Of a DNA stretch of 64,000 nucleotides, positions 11,201 to 21,397 are shown piece after piece. Positions within the stretch are counted from its first letter, which is position 1. Each line of letters opens with the position of its first letter. The position numbers and the translations under genes are program-made. The DNA lies in assembly GCF_014839835.1 (NCBI RefSeq), contig NC_071615.1:372001-436000 (forward strand), written 5' to 3'. The notes below the pieces were generated by a model, which saw only the letters and a program-made list of their open reading frames with translations, did no database searches and was not told the origin of the DNA. Source of the DNA: Dryobates pubescens. Taxonomy: Eukaryota > Chordata > Aves > Piciformes > Picidae.

Positions 11201-14200
11201 GCCTGCCCCCAGCCCTGCTGCCTGCCCCCAGCCCTGCTGCCTGCCCCCAGCCCTGCTGCCAGCCCAGCACTGCTACCCTCAGCCCAGCTCCCAGCCCAGC
11301 AGTGCTGCACTCCAGCCTGCCCTTGGCTCCCTGGCAGCAGGGCAGCTGTCAGACAGAGCCCAGCTCTGGCCTGTTTGCGTCCCCAGGCTGTGAGCAGGGA
11401 GGGAAGCAAGGTGAGCAGACCCCTCCAGCAAGCTGGGAACCTCTGATCTCATCCCTTGCTGCCAGCACCAGCCCTGCAGGGCACAGCTGGAGGCCATGCA
11501 GCAGGAGAAGAGACAAAAGGCTGCTCCAGCAGGCCCCAGCGTGGCACTGGAGTCCCAGGGCATGGTGAGCTCTTGCTCTGACACCTCCCCCTCTGGGCAC
11601 TTGGTCTTCTTCACTAACAGCCTGACATGAAGTGCATGAGACCCAGACAGGGGACAGACAGCTGCCATAAGGCCACTGCAGCTGGTGGCCTTTGCAGTCA
11701 CCTGCAGCTCCCCCCGGAGCTGATGCTTGGCCATGGAGCTTCCCAGTATTTAAAGGCTGGGGGGCAAGAGGCTGGGTCCAGACTCTTGTCAGTGGTGCCC
11801 AGGGACAGGGCAAGAGGCATCCCTAGAGACATTCAAGGTCAAGCTTGGAGTGGTTCCTGGCAACCTGCCCTAGCTGGGGATGTCCCTGCTGGCTGCAGGG
11901 GGGTGGTCAGGATGAGCTCAGCAGCTCCCTCCCAGCCCAGGGCACTCTGTGCTGTCACCATCCCTCTCTTCAAGGGTAACCATGTCCTGGGTCCTGTCCC
12001 CATCCCTCCCTGGCTCACCTCAGCTCCATGGATGAGCCACGAGCTCAGGGACAGCTCAACTCAGCCCCTTGCATCTGCAGCCTCTTCCTTGCTTACAGAG
12101 CACTTGGGGGTCACAGCACCACGGGGACATCATCATCATCATCACTTTCAGCTGGATGACCTTCAAGGACCCTTCCAACCCAACCCATTCTATCAATCCA
12201 TGGCCACGGTGGCCTCAGGGGGATGGTTGGACTTGATGGTCTCTGAGGTCTTTTCCAAGCCAACCAGTTCTGTGACTCTGTGAGTCTATCATCATCATCA
12301 TCATCACCACCAGGCAAGGAGCAGGGGGGGCTTGTAAGGAAGAAACAACAACCAAGAGTCCTCAGCACCTCCCCAGCGTGTGGCAGCAGCTGGGATCTCA
12401 GCAGTTGTGAAAACTCTCTTCATAAATAATGCAAAATTGTTATTTACCCTCAGAAATAGCAGCAGCATTTATAACACAGGCCCTGGGAGGAGCAATGGGA
12501 CTCTGGAAGGAGGAAATACAACCATGAATAATTGAGGAGCTCTGATCCCATGGGACTGCTCCCCTGGCACACTGCTGCTCAGCCTCCCTGAGAAGTCCTG
12601 CACTTGGTCCTCCCAGCATCAACAACCTGGATGACCTCTCTGTGCTTTAGGAATCACAGAAGGGTTTGGGCTGGAAGGGAGCTCCAGAGCTCATCCAGGC
12701 CACCCCCTGCAGGCAGCAGGGACATCCTCCCCTGGGGCAGGCAGCTCAGAGCCCTCTCCAGCCTCACCTTGAGCAGCTCCAGGCATGGAGCCTCAACCAC
12801 CTCCCTGGGCAACCTGCTGCAGTGTTCCAGCAGCCTCCTGGGGCAGAACTTGTTCCTCACATCCAATCTCAATCTGCTCTGCTCTCATTCCAAACCATTG
12901 CCTCTGCTCCTGTCCCTGCAGCCCTTTGGGAGCAGTCCCTCTGCAGCCTTCCTGCAGCCCTTCAGGTCCTGGCAGGCTGCTGTGAGGTCTGCCTGGAGCC
13001 TTCTCTCCTGCAGGCTGCACAGCCCCAGCTCCCTCAGCCTGTCCCCATAGCAGAGCTGCTCCAATCCCTGTCATGGTACCAGGTCAGCCCAGGACACCTC
13101 CTCAGCTGAGTGCTGCCTGTGGACCTAAGGGCAACCAAGCTGGGGAAGGGTCTGGAGAACAGAGCTGGGGAGGAGCAGCTGAGGGAGCTGGGGGTGTGCA
13201 GTGTGGAGAAGGCTGAGGGAGACCTCATTGCTCTCTGCAGCTCCCTGAGAGGAGGCTGGAGCCAGGTGGGGCTTGGGCTCTGCTCCCTAGCCTCAGGAGA
13301 CAGAATGAGAGGAAATGTCCTGAGACTGGGGCAGGGGAGGCTGAGGTTGGAGATGAGGAACAATTTCTGACACTTGGTAGAGTCTCCATCCCTGGAGGTG
13401 TACAAGAAACCTGTGGCCATGGCACTTGGGGATGTGGTTCAGTGGCCATGGAGGTGTTGGGCTGAGGACTGGACGAGCTCAGAGGCCTTTCCCTGTCAGA
13501 ACAGTTCTGTGGATCCATGACTCTGACTTCTGGTGCAGGCAGTGTGGGACAGGGAGCTTCTGCTTGGGAGGCCAAAACAGTGATGAGCTGCCAGGGCAGG
13601 CCCTTGAGGGATGTGCTCAGAGCATCAGCTCTGGCTGCAATCTCCTGGTGCACAGAAGGCTTTCCAGGGGTTTTCTTCTCCTGTGAGTGAGATTGTGTGG
13701 TGCTCCTTTGGAAGCAAACAAGCCCAGCCTGTGCTGGTGGAAGATCTCAGCCAGGATGGATTTGCTGTTCTCTTCCTAAACAGAGATGACAAAAACAATC
13801 TTTCTTTCAGTCTTTGTGGGGAGCTGGGGGGGAATCAGCCCCAGCTGTGAGGGCTTTAGAGCCCATGCTAAGTGTCACTTTCCAGGCACCTTTGCATCCC
13901 CACTCCTGCTCAGCTCCACCACGACCAGTTCAGCACAGGCCTGAAAGGGACAGGACCTGCTCAGTGTTCCACCACTGCTGAGGTGTTATGGCTCTGAGAA
14001 GGATGCAGAGATCCTGCTCTCCACAGGTGCTCATCAGCTTGGTCCCCGAAAGCACCATGCCCAGGGCTGTCACAGCACTCAGGACCGAGTGCCAAGGTGC
14101 TGGCACACACAGCACAGGGGCATCTGCCCCGCAGGTCAGTGAGTGTGTGCCAACCCCTCCACGCCTGCCAGGCTTTGCAGAGCAGCCTGAGCACCACAGG

Positions 14201-17200
14201 ACTCCATGTCCCAGCTGAAAACCCAATGCAACATGCAGCAACTTCTCCTCTCTGCTGCAAGACCCAGGAACAAGCCTGGACCACCTCCAGCAGCCCCAGC
14301 TGGAACTGCCTCCTGCCTGCCAAAGCCTGCACATAGATCTGGTTGCAGCTTGGGTTCTCCTGGCCACCAGAGCAGGTGGCACAGCCCTGCCTCTTCCCTG
14401 TGTCAGACAGCAGCTGGGAGGTGCTGGCACAGGGCTCCAGCAGCACTGACCATTAGTGATCCCCTCCACACCCAGCTGCAGGGAGGGATGGGCAGGAGGG
14501 AAGTTGTCTTCTCCCATCCCTGCCATTAAGACTGGCCCTGGGGAGGTCAGTCTGCTCCCATGGAATGGGTGGTAGGACAAGAGGAAATGGTTTCAAGCTG
14601 CACCACGGGAGGTTTAGCTTGGACATGAGGAACAATTTCTTCCCCTTGAGGGCTGTCAAGCTCTGGCCCAGGCTGCCCAGGGCAGTGGTGCAGTCCCCAT
14701 CCCTGGAGGGGTTTCAGAGCTGTGGAGGTGAGGCCCATGGAGCAGGACTCCATAGGAGGTTGATGGCCATGGCCAGCAGCTGGTGCAAGGAGGCATGACC
14801 AAAGTGCACTGGCTGTGATGGCAGGAGAGCTGCTGGCTGGAACACTGACTCCATTCTAAGCTCTTCATCTAGCAAGGCCATCTGAGCACATGGCCAGCCT
14901 TGGCCTGTGGGAGCAGTGATGACAGGAAGATGATAATGCAGTGATGCTTCTGCATCGTTCCATTACCAAACCCGTTCAACCTCCAGCCCACAGAAAGACA
15001 GAGGCAAGACAGAGATGTGGTGACCCTGCTGAAAAGCAGCCAAGAAGCAGACAATGTCCAGGGCAGCTGGGATCACAGCACTGATCCTCAGCATCACTGC
15101 AGGCTCCTCAAGTGCCAGCCAGCCTTGAAGCTCTTCTCTGAGAGCCTCAAGTGCTCAAGCAGCAGCGAAGTCCCTGAGGCTGTGGGAGCTATTTGGAGCT
15201 CGCAGCACCAAGGTTCCTACCTCCCATTTCTCATTGATGTCTCAGCCCAGTGGTGTCTACACCAAGCAGCCATCTCCACCTGAGGCTGCAGGACGTCTGG
15301 AGCAGGCCAAACCTGCTTGGGCAAAGCAGCTTTGCAGGCTCCAGCCCCAGCTCTTTGCAGGAACTGTGAGCTGTAGCCCTGCACTCCCCAGAGGACACCT
15401 TGCAGCCCAAACTTCTGCAGCTCCACTCCTCAGAAGTGCTCTGGCTTGAGGGTGCAGGCAGCAACAATCCTGCAGCCTCCTCTGCCTCTGAGCTTGCTTG
15501 GGTTTCCCTGAGGAAATTCAACACATGCTCAGCACCAGCAGAGACCTCTCCCCTCCCACCTGCCGGAGCTGAGCCAGCCCAGGACGGGACGGACACTCTC
15601 CCTCCTCTCTCCAAGCACCACCACCTGCTCCTGGCAGAGCAAACCACCAGCTGGGAAAGCCTCCACCAAAGCCCCAGCTCAGCACATTTGGCTTGCTGGG
15701 TGACAAAGATCTGCTCTAACAAGGTCTAAGACCCTGACCAGCGACAGGGGAGCACATAAAGGCTCTGCTGGCTCTGAGCTGAAGGAAGCTCTGCTCAGGG
15801 ATGCTCCTTAATGGCATAGCAAAGGCTGCAGGGACTGTGACTGCTGCTGTGACTCTGCTAAGTCACCAGATGTGGCTGCCCCAGTTGAGGCCCTTAATAA
15901 AGGTTTTGCTCTTAAAAGCATGAGGCTGTTGCAAGGAGCACCCAAACAAAATGCTGGTCCTTAGGAGATCAACCACTGCGGAGGGAAAGCTCTCTTCAGA
16001 GAGCCAAGTGATGAGCTACAAACTCTTTGAGCTTCAAGAAATAAGAGAGAGGATCACAGAATGGTTTGGATCCAGCCAGCAGGGACAGCCCCAGCCAGAG
16101 CAGGCTGCTCAGAGCCCCAACCAGCCTGGCCTGGGATGGTGCCAGGGATGGGGCAGCTCCCAGCTCTGGGCAGCCTGGGCCAGGCTCTCACCACGAAATA
16201 TTTCTTCTCTCCAGTCTAAACGTTTCTCTCTCAGTTCCAACCACCACCCTGGTCCTGTCACAACACCTCCTGCTCTGAAGTCTGTCCCCAGATTTTTTAT
16301 TGCCCCCTCTGCATCCTGAAAGGCCACCAGGAGGTCTCCCTGGAGCCTTCTGCAGGCTGAACAACCCCAAGTCTCTCAGCCTGAAGGCAGCAGCAGCAGC
16401 CAGGGTCGGGCAAGGCTGTCCATGTGGAGGTCATGCAGGCAGCAGCTGGGGGGTCAGTGGAGCAGGACAGAGGCATTCTCAAGACAGCACTCCAGGACTC
16501 TTCCATGTTCCAGTGAATAGGGCCCTGAGCTCCTGCTGAGATCCACAGAGTGGCCTCTGGCTGGGTGGAAGGAGGTGAGGGTGGCCCAGCCCCTCATGCC
16601 TGCTGCTGCTCCTCCTGACATTCGTCAGACTTGCTGAAAATACTTCCCAGAACTGCTTTTAAAAGCCAAACCTAAACCTGCATGAAAGAATAAAGGCCCT
16701 GAGGAGCTGCACAGCCACTTGAAAGTCCAGCTGGTGCTGGCAGCCCCTGAGAGAGGAACTCATGATTTCACCAGCAGCCCTTGTGCCTGTCCAGCTCGGT
16801 CTGCTGCACAAAACAACCTCTCAGAGAGAAACCACAAGAGTGATCACATCTCCATCTGACAGACTGCAGCAGGCAGAGGAGGAAGAGATGAATGAGGAAC
16901 TGGCACAGGGTTCTTTCCAGAGCGTGAGTACAGCTGGAGCCAGGAGGCCTTTTTTGCCCTTCACACAGGCAGAGTTACTGCATCTGGCAGGGAGAGGTTG
17001 GTGTCCTGAGGCAGGCTCAGGAATCCCCTTTCAGCACCACTGACACCTGGGGATTTACACACTGCAGGCACCACCCACCTGCAGCAGCTGCAGAGCTGGA
17101 CCCTGCCTGGTGCCATCCCAGCAGGCAGCCCCAGCAGGGGCCCCCAGCTGGATCAGCATCACCTCACTCCCCACAGGCACCTGAGGCTGGCCCCAAAGTC

Positions 17201-19814
17201 TCTCACTGGTTGTCCATCACCCACACTCCCACCCAAAGCAGTACCCCCCAGGCAGCTCCCCGCTGCCCACGCCGCAGAACACAGCAGGGGCTGTGGCTCC
17301 GGGGCTTGGTTCAAAGGCACAGGTCAGAAAGGTGCAACAGCAAAGCACAGGAGGAAAACCGACCCCAAGCCCTAAAGAATCATCCTCAGAACCTCATCCT
17401 GCAGGCACAGGCAGCTCCTCTGCCCCACGGTGCCAGGCAGGGAAGCCCAGGAAGGTTTCTGTTTGCTTTGGGAACGAGGGCAGGACGCTGGTCCCTGTCA
17501 CCAGCACAGGATGATGAGACAATGCCACAGCACTGCCCATGCTCCCCTGGGGCAGCGACTCTGGGTGCCAGGACAGAGCAGAAGGGCAGACAGAGACCTC
17601 TCAGGCAACCCCTGCTGGCTGCCTGCCCCATCCCAGCTTTCCATCTTGACATGGGTCCCACCTGGCAAGAGCAGCAAAGCAGCCACTCCAGGGGAGCCCA
17701 GGCCTGTGCTGTGGTACAACATCTGGAAGAGAAGCTGGTGGCCACGAAGGCAGCTGGGCAGGAAACCTCCACTCAGCCCTCAGGAGTCCCTGCTCACACT
17801 GGAAGGGAGCTGTGAGCTGAACAGGTTGAAGGGTTTCAGGCACAGGTAACTGGACTGCAACAGCTAAACAAAGGCCAGGCAGGGCCCTGACCCTCCAAGC
17901 TGGAGCAGTGATGGAGAAGGGTCCCCAGCAGATTGCCAGCAGATGAGAGACCAAAGGGCTTGGACCACGAGCTTCCCCAGCAGCCCCTCCCCTGCAGCTC
18001 AGGGGGCTCTGCAGACACTTGCAGCTGGGACAGCACAGCGAGTGCCCAGCCATGGCCCACGAGAGCTGAGCTGCTGTGCTCCTGTAGCTGGAGGCACCTG
18101 GCTCCCAGGGGTTCCCTTCCCCACTGCCCCAGCCAGCCAGAGAACACACACGTGGGCATCTGCCAAGCTGGGACGTTCAGCTGGTCTCCGTGTCCCACAT
18201 GCTGCCCCAGCACCATCTGATCCCCTGCTGCACAACAAGGGTGCTGAGCTCTCAGCCTGCACCGTGGCAGATGGAGTTTATGAGCAGCCCAACTCATCTG
18301 TGGGTCAACCAACAGCTTACCTAACCATGCCCAGCACCAACACCACTGCCAAGTTTGCCTCTCAAGGAGGATCCAAGTGGACCCTGACCAAGTTTTCTAT
18401 GACTGAAGCTATGCCTCTAGGAAGTAACTGCTGCCAGGTGCCCCAATCCTGCCCCAAGATGCTCCAGACCCATACCTGGCCTCCAGTCTTCTCCAGTAGC
18501 GGAGCTGGGGGCTTCCCAAAGCCCTGGAACGTGCACTGCCTCCCAGACAGCAAAACACTTCAGCATGTGAGAGCAGCTGGACTTGTGCACAGGCAAGCAG
18601 AAGCCCCCCACCCTGTGCTGCCCAGGGCCCTGGATGGGACACCCTGCCCTGGAGAGCCTGCAATGGCACCTGCTGTGCTGGCTGGCAGGAGGACAGCTGG
18701 CAGGACAGCACCTTTCCTTCACTCACTGCCTGGATGTGGCACTGCTGAAGGTGACACAGAGCCAGCAAGGGGGGCTGAGGGCCTCTGGGCACAGCAGAGG
18801 TATGAGATGGGTGAGGACAAGTCCCCCATGCCCACCCACAGCCTCTGGCCAAGCACCAGAGCCAGAAGGTGGCCACAGTGGGAGCTGGGCAGACCCTCCC
18901 CACCGGAGGCTTTTGGGCACTGCCAGCTTCCCGAGGCCACACTCTACACCTCAGCAGGTAGCAGCCAAGCTGGGGGAGATGAGTTCGTGGCTGTCCATGG
19001 TGTCCCAATGTGGTCCCCAGCAGCTTCCTGTGCTGCTGCCAGGGAGCAGGACACAGTCCAGCTCCTGCTCTTTGCTCCAAGCAGGGGCTGGGAGATGGGA
19101 AGCAGCCCAAAGGCCCAGGACATGCTTCCAGAAGCAGAAGGGGAGCTGGGCAGGGCTGGCGCTCCCAGCTCTGCTGTCACCGGCACGGAGCATGGAGGGA
19201 AGGAAAATGTCCTCTGCCTCCCACCCCATCCCCTTGTGCTCTCCTCAAGCACCAGGGGCAGCGGCACCGCCACCCGCCGCACCCTGCCCCATTCCCATGG
19301 GATCTCCCTGCAGACACCCAGGCAGCCCCGGCACCCCTGCCAGCCCCACGCTGCACAGCTGGCTGCCGGCCGCCACGGCTGCACCAGCACCACACACCGC
19401 ACGCTGCACCGGGCACTGCCACCCTGCACCGGGCGCCGCATGGGCACTGGCCCTGCAATGGGCACGGCACAGGCAGCGCACACTGCGGGAGGCACTGCAC
19501 GGGCACGGCACACTACAAAGGGCAGGGCACGCTGACACGGGCGTTGCACATCGCCCGGGCACTGCACGGGCACTGCACCTTGCAACGGACACTGCACCTT
19601 GCAGTAAGAGCTGCATGCTGCACAAGCACCGCACCTTGCAGCGGGCACTGCCCACGGCACAGCCGCTGCCGAGCCCCGCGCCGCCGTTCCCCGGCCGGGA
19701 CCGCCCGTTCCTTACCCAGGTTGTCACCCGGAGGATGGTCTGCGGCTGCTTCACGAAATCCACAGGGTCAATGGCCCCCCCAGCCCGGCCCGCTCCGAAC
19801 GAGGCTCCTTCCAT
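5285..19814 (-). CDS. SYNGR3: synaptogyrin-3, four coding exons, complete
   Basis: Four-pass MARVEL-domain protein of synaptic vesicle membranes. Coding exons, - strand: 19716-19814, 10698-10938, 7769-7911 and 5285-5494. They join in consistent phase to 230 aa, close to the 229 I recall for human. The start reads [20 protein letters not shown], the known synaptogyrin-3 N-terminus. Exon 2 carries [23 protein letters not shown] and [20 protein letters not shown]. Membrane segments lie near residues 34-47 (partial), 72-94, 114-131 and 145-168. The tail [20 protein letters not shown], ending KGYQVPAY, is typical of this paralogue. Splice sites are GT-AG. Intron 1 is 8.8 kb and intron 2 is 2.8 kb and full of minisatellites; exon 2 is flanked by arrays on both sides. 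No poly(A) signal is close to the stop; the first clear one is at 2113-2118. Confidence 0.95.
5605..6005 (-). mobile_element. CR1 LINE 3' fragment in SYNGR3 intron 3
   Basis: Reverse CR1 of the subfamily with CACTGCCAGGGCAGCACC and GAAACCCCTCCAGGGCTGGG; extends back to the GCTGAACACCCCCAGC block. Same orientation as SYNGR3. Confidence 0.85.
6006..6867. other. SYNGR3 intron 3, unique part
   Basis: Intronic DNA between two CR1 fragments. I see no gene, RNA or repeat that I can name. Confidence 0.5.
6868..7200 (-). mobile_element. CR1 LINE 3' fragment in SYNGR3 intron 3
   Basis: Reverse CR1 of another subfamily: GCAGCCAGCAGGGACAGCCCC, CCTGGGCACCCTGGGCCAGG, then TCTCCAGTCTGAATCTCCCTC. It resembles the copies at 16050 and 51010. 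Confidence 0.8.
8051..8396. repeat. 20-bp minisatellite in SYNGR3 intron 2
   Basis: About 17 tandem copies of GGCTGCAAGGAGCTCTGCAG with variants (CTCTGTAG, CCCTGCAG, AAGTTGCTC). It lies 140 bases upstream of SYNGR3 exon 3 in transcript terms. Confidence 0.95.
9325..9382 (+). mobile_element. short CR1 3'-end fragment
   Basis: GGGGCTGGGCTGGATGACCT, then CTTTGAACCCAAACCAGGCT: a decayed forward CR1 terminus beside the large 18-bp array. Confidence 0.5.
9461..10250. repeat. 18-bp minisatellite, about 44 copies
   Basis: Near-perfect tandem array of GGCTGGCTGCAGGGCAAG in SYNGR3 intron 2. Three variant classes (CTGGCTG, CCGGCTG, CAGAGC) are interspersed, which would allow repeat-map typing of alleles. 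All reading frames through it stay open, so long frames here are artefacts. Confidence 0.97.
10318..10677. repeat. 16/19-bp compound minisatellite next to SYNGR3 exon 2 donor
   Basis: Alternating units GCTGCCAGGGCACCCT (16) and GCTGCCAGGGCACCCCCAT or ..CAC (19), about 20 in all. The array ends about 20 bases from the exon 2 donor (GTAGGG, 10692-10697). The transcript strand is rich in GGGTGCCC. Confidence 0.95.
10985..11262. repeat. 19-bp minisatellite upstream of SYNGR3 exon 2 acceptor
   Basis: About 14 units of TGTGCCCCCGGCCCTGCTG with variants (CCAGTGCTGC, CCTGCCCCC). It begins about 45 bases from the exon 2 acceptor at 10939, so it covers the expected branch-point region in the transcript. 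Confidence 0.93.
11818..11920 (+). mobile_element. CR1 3' fragment
   Basis: Forward CR1 piece: GAGACATTCAAGGTCAAGCT, then GGGGATGTCCCTGCTGGCTG. Truncated at both ends. Confidence 0.55.
12131..12147. repeat. (ATC)n microsatellite
   Basis: Five CATCAT-type triplets immediately before a forward CR1 end. A second run (12287-12308) follows that CR1 end, so the CR1 is flanked by the same triplet. Confidence 0.7.
12148..12310 (+). mobile_element. tandem CR1 3' ends with (ATC)n tail
   Basis: Two consecutive CR1 termini: one ends near CCATTCTATCAATCC, the second (GGTTGGACTTGATGGTCTCT) ends TGTGACTCTGTGAGTC and runs into an ATC triplet run. Confidence 0.65.
12651..13075 (-). mobile_element. young CR1 copy (subfamily A), 5' truncated
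   Basis: Reverse CR1 starting GAATCACAGAAGGGTTTGGG and reading through ATCCAATCTCAATCTGCTCT to GCACAGCCCCAGCTCCCTCA. Nearly identical over more than 300 bases to the copies at 26816, 31988, 38584, 39822 and 56805, indicating recent activity. Confidence 0.92.
13120..13525 (+). mobile_element. older CR1 copy, head-to-head with the previous one
   Basis: Forward CR1 with GCTGGGGAAGGGTCTGGAGA, GGAGGAGCAGCTGAGGGAGC and GAGGAACAATTTCTGA, ending near ACAGTTCTGTGGATCCATGA. Its 5' end faces the 5' end of the copy at 12651-13075. Confidence 0.88.
14538..14745 (+). mobile_element. CR1 fragment
   Basis: Forward CR1 (ACAAGAGGAAATGGTTTCAA, GACATGAGGAACAATTTCTT) that stops within the 3' region without the terminal motif. 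Confidence 0.75.
16050..16385 (-). mobile_element. CR1 fragment
   Basis: Reverse CR1 starting GATCACAGAATGGTTTGGAT; the subfamily with AGCCAGCAGGGACAGCCCCA and TCTCCAGTCTAAACG. Confidence 0.82.
19385..19660. repeat. degenerate GCAC-rich repeat at the end of SYNGR3 intron 1
   Basis: Irregular 10-12 base units around GGGCACTGCAC, strongly diverged. It starts about 55 bases downstream of the exon 1 donor in the transcript. Confidence 0.5.
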
Positions 19815-20240
19815 CTTCCCCCGCCGCCCGCTCCGCTCCGAGCCCAGCCGAGCCCAGCCGAGCCGCTCCTGGCCGCCCTGAGCCCAGCCGAGCCCAGCCG
19901 CTCCGCTCCGAGCCCAGCCGAGCCCAGCCGAACCGCTCCGAGCCCAGCCGAACCGCTCCGAGCCCAGCCGAACTCAGCCGAACCGTTCCGAGTCCAGCCG
20001 AGCTCAGCCGAACCGTTCCGAGTCCAGCCGAGCCCAACCGAACCGCTCCGAGCCCAGCCGCGCGCGCACCGCGCCGGCCGCGCGCCCCCCACTTCCCCAC
20101 CTCCCCCCCATCCCCCCGCCCCTCCCGCGTGGGCTCGTCCGCAGCACCGCGTGCGGGCAGCGGGAGGAACCAACCGGGGGGCGGGGGGGGGAGGGACGGA
20201 CAGACGGACGGGAGCGGCAGGTGACAGCGGGGACAGGCGC
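19815..20240 (-). promoter_or_regulatory. SYNGR3: SYNGR3 promoter and 5' UTR, CpG-rich, with 11-bp repeats
   Basis: CpG-rich DNA directly upstream of the SYNGR3 ATG. 19830-20060 consists of diverged 10-11 base units (GAGCCCAGCCG and CCGAACCGCTC), so the 5' UTR or core promoter is itself a tandem repeat. There is no TATA box; the type is a CpG-island promoter. The transcription start cannot be fixed from sequence alone. Confidence 0.6.
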
Positions 20241-20600
20241 TGGCACCGTGCTGTGGCCGTGGGCACCGCGGGACAGCTGTGGGTACCAGGGACAGGCACT
20301 GGCACCGTGCTGTGGCTGTTGGTACCGTGGGATAGCCCTGGGCACTAGGCACAGGCACTGGCACCGTGCTGTGGCCGTGGGCACCGTGGACATGCACTGT
20401 TGCTGTGCCGTGCCCGGGGGCACCATGGGACAGCTGTGGGCACTGGTACAGGCAGTGTCAGCATGCTGCGGCTGGGCACACCAGACTATGGCCGTGGTCA
20501 CTGTGCTGCGGTCAGGGTCACCACCTTATGGGCACAGTCGCTGTGCCGTGGCTGGGCACACCATGGTGTGGCCAGGACACCTTTCCGTAGCCAGGGGCAC
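20230..20600. repeat. diverged 59-bp tandem repeat upstream of SYNGR3
   Basis: GGCACCGTGCTGTGGC recurs at 20242, 20301 and 20360, a 59-base period, with weaker copies to about 20600. Confidence 0.7.
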
Positions 20601-20864
20601 CGTGCTCTAAGGATTACTGTGCTGTGGCCACGGTCACCAGGTGGGGATAGGGCATGGTGGTGGTGCAGGGGCTGCCCGGCCAGTGCCACCGTGCAATAGC
20701 AAAGGGCTGCCCACGTGGCTGTAAGCACCTGGGCTGTCGGCAGGAGGGACATGCCGTGGCCCAGAGGTCACCACGCTGTGCAGCTCACCTCTGCTGCTGA
20801 TGCACATCTTGGCTTCCCCCAAGACAAAGACCCTTCCCCCACCCAGACCCTCTGGCGCGGGCAG

Positions 20865-20965
20865 ACCGTGGAATTCCGGCTGGGCTGGACCTTAAAGGTC
20901 ACCTGGTGCCACCCCCCTGCAGCCAGCAGGGACGTTCTCAACCAGAGCAGGTTGCAGCCTCACCT
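20865..20965 (-). mobile_element. CR1 3'-end fragment
   Basis: GGAATTCCGGCTGGGCTGGA, CACCTGGTGCCACCCCCCTG, AGCCAGCAGGGACGTTCTCA: reverse CR1 terminus, short. Confidence 0.6.
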
Positions 20966-21397
20966 AACAGAGGCAGCCCAAGAGCAGAAGGGGCTGGCAG
21001 GTGAGAGGTGCAGGCAGGGCTCCTGCTGCAGGAGCAGAGACCTGAAGCCTGAGGGGGATGAAGCTCTTCTGTACCTCAGGCAGGAAAGGAGACCCTCAGA
21101 GCTGCCACACGAGGAGGCTGAGGCCAAACCCTATCCCTGCTCCCTCCCCAGGGACAGCAGGAAGGAGGAACAAGAGAAGGTTAGGGGGAAACCCTCAAGT
21201 GCTGCAAAGGGAGTTCCCCCCGTGGCTGCAGGACCATCTCCAGAGCTGGTGCTGGTAGCAGGGTGCTGCTGCTGGCTCCATAGCTACCGATGCCATGACA
21301 ACTCTGACATCATCCTGCCTCGGACGGGAGCTGCAGGCAGCAGCAGGCACTGCCGGCACCGAGCAGCCTGCGCTTGGCCTTGGGAGGCTCCTCCTGC

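Larger units (their letters stand above)
11263..19715. other. SYNGR3 intron 1
   Basis: 8.5 kb of intron after the array. It holds CR1 fragments at 11818, 12146, 12651, 13120, 14538 and 16050 and two short ATC runs. Stretches 13526-14537, 14746-16049 and 16386-19380 show nothing I can name; their open frames have no recognisable domains. Confidence 0.6.

Noticed and set aside
9061-11568. Open frames of 480-780 codons on both strands
   Set aside because: They run through 18-, 16/19- and 19-base arrays whose unit leaves several frames open; the protein is a monotonous repeat. Only SYNGR3 exon 2 inside them is real.
12604-13109. A conserved 65-150 codon protein that recurs about nine times in the window
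   Set aside because: It is the reverse or forward reading of the same CR1 3' region; the copies differ only as repeat copies do.
19245-20600. A GC-rich gene with frames of 180-400 codons around the SYNGR3 start
   Set aside because: Only the first 33 codons from 19814 are SYNGR3; the rest reads through GC-rich repeats with no domain.
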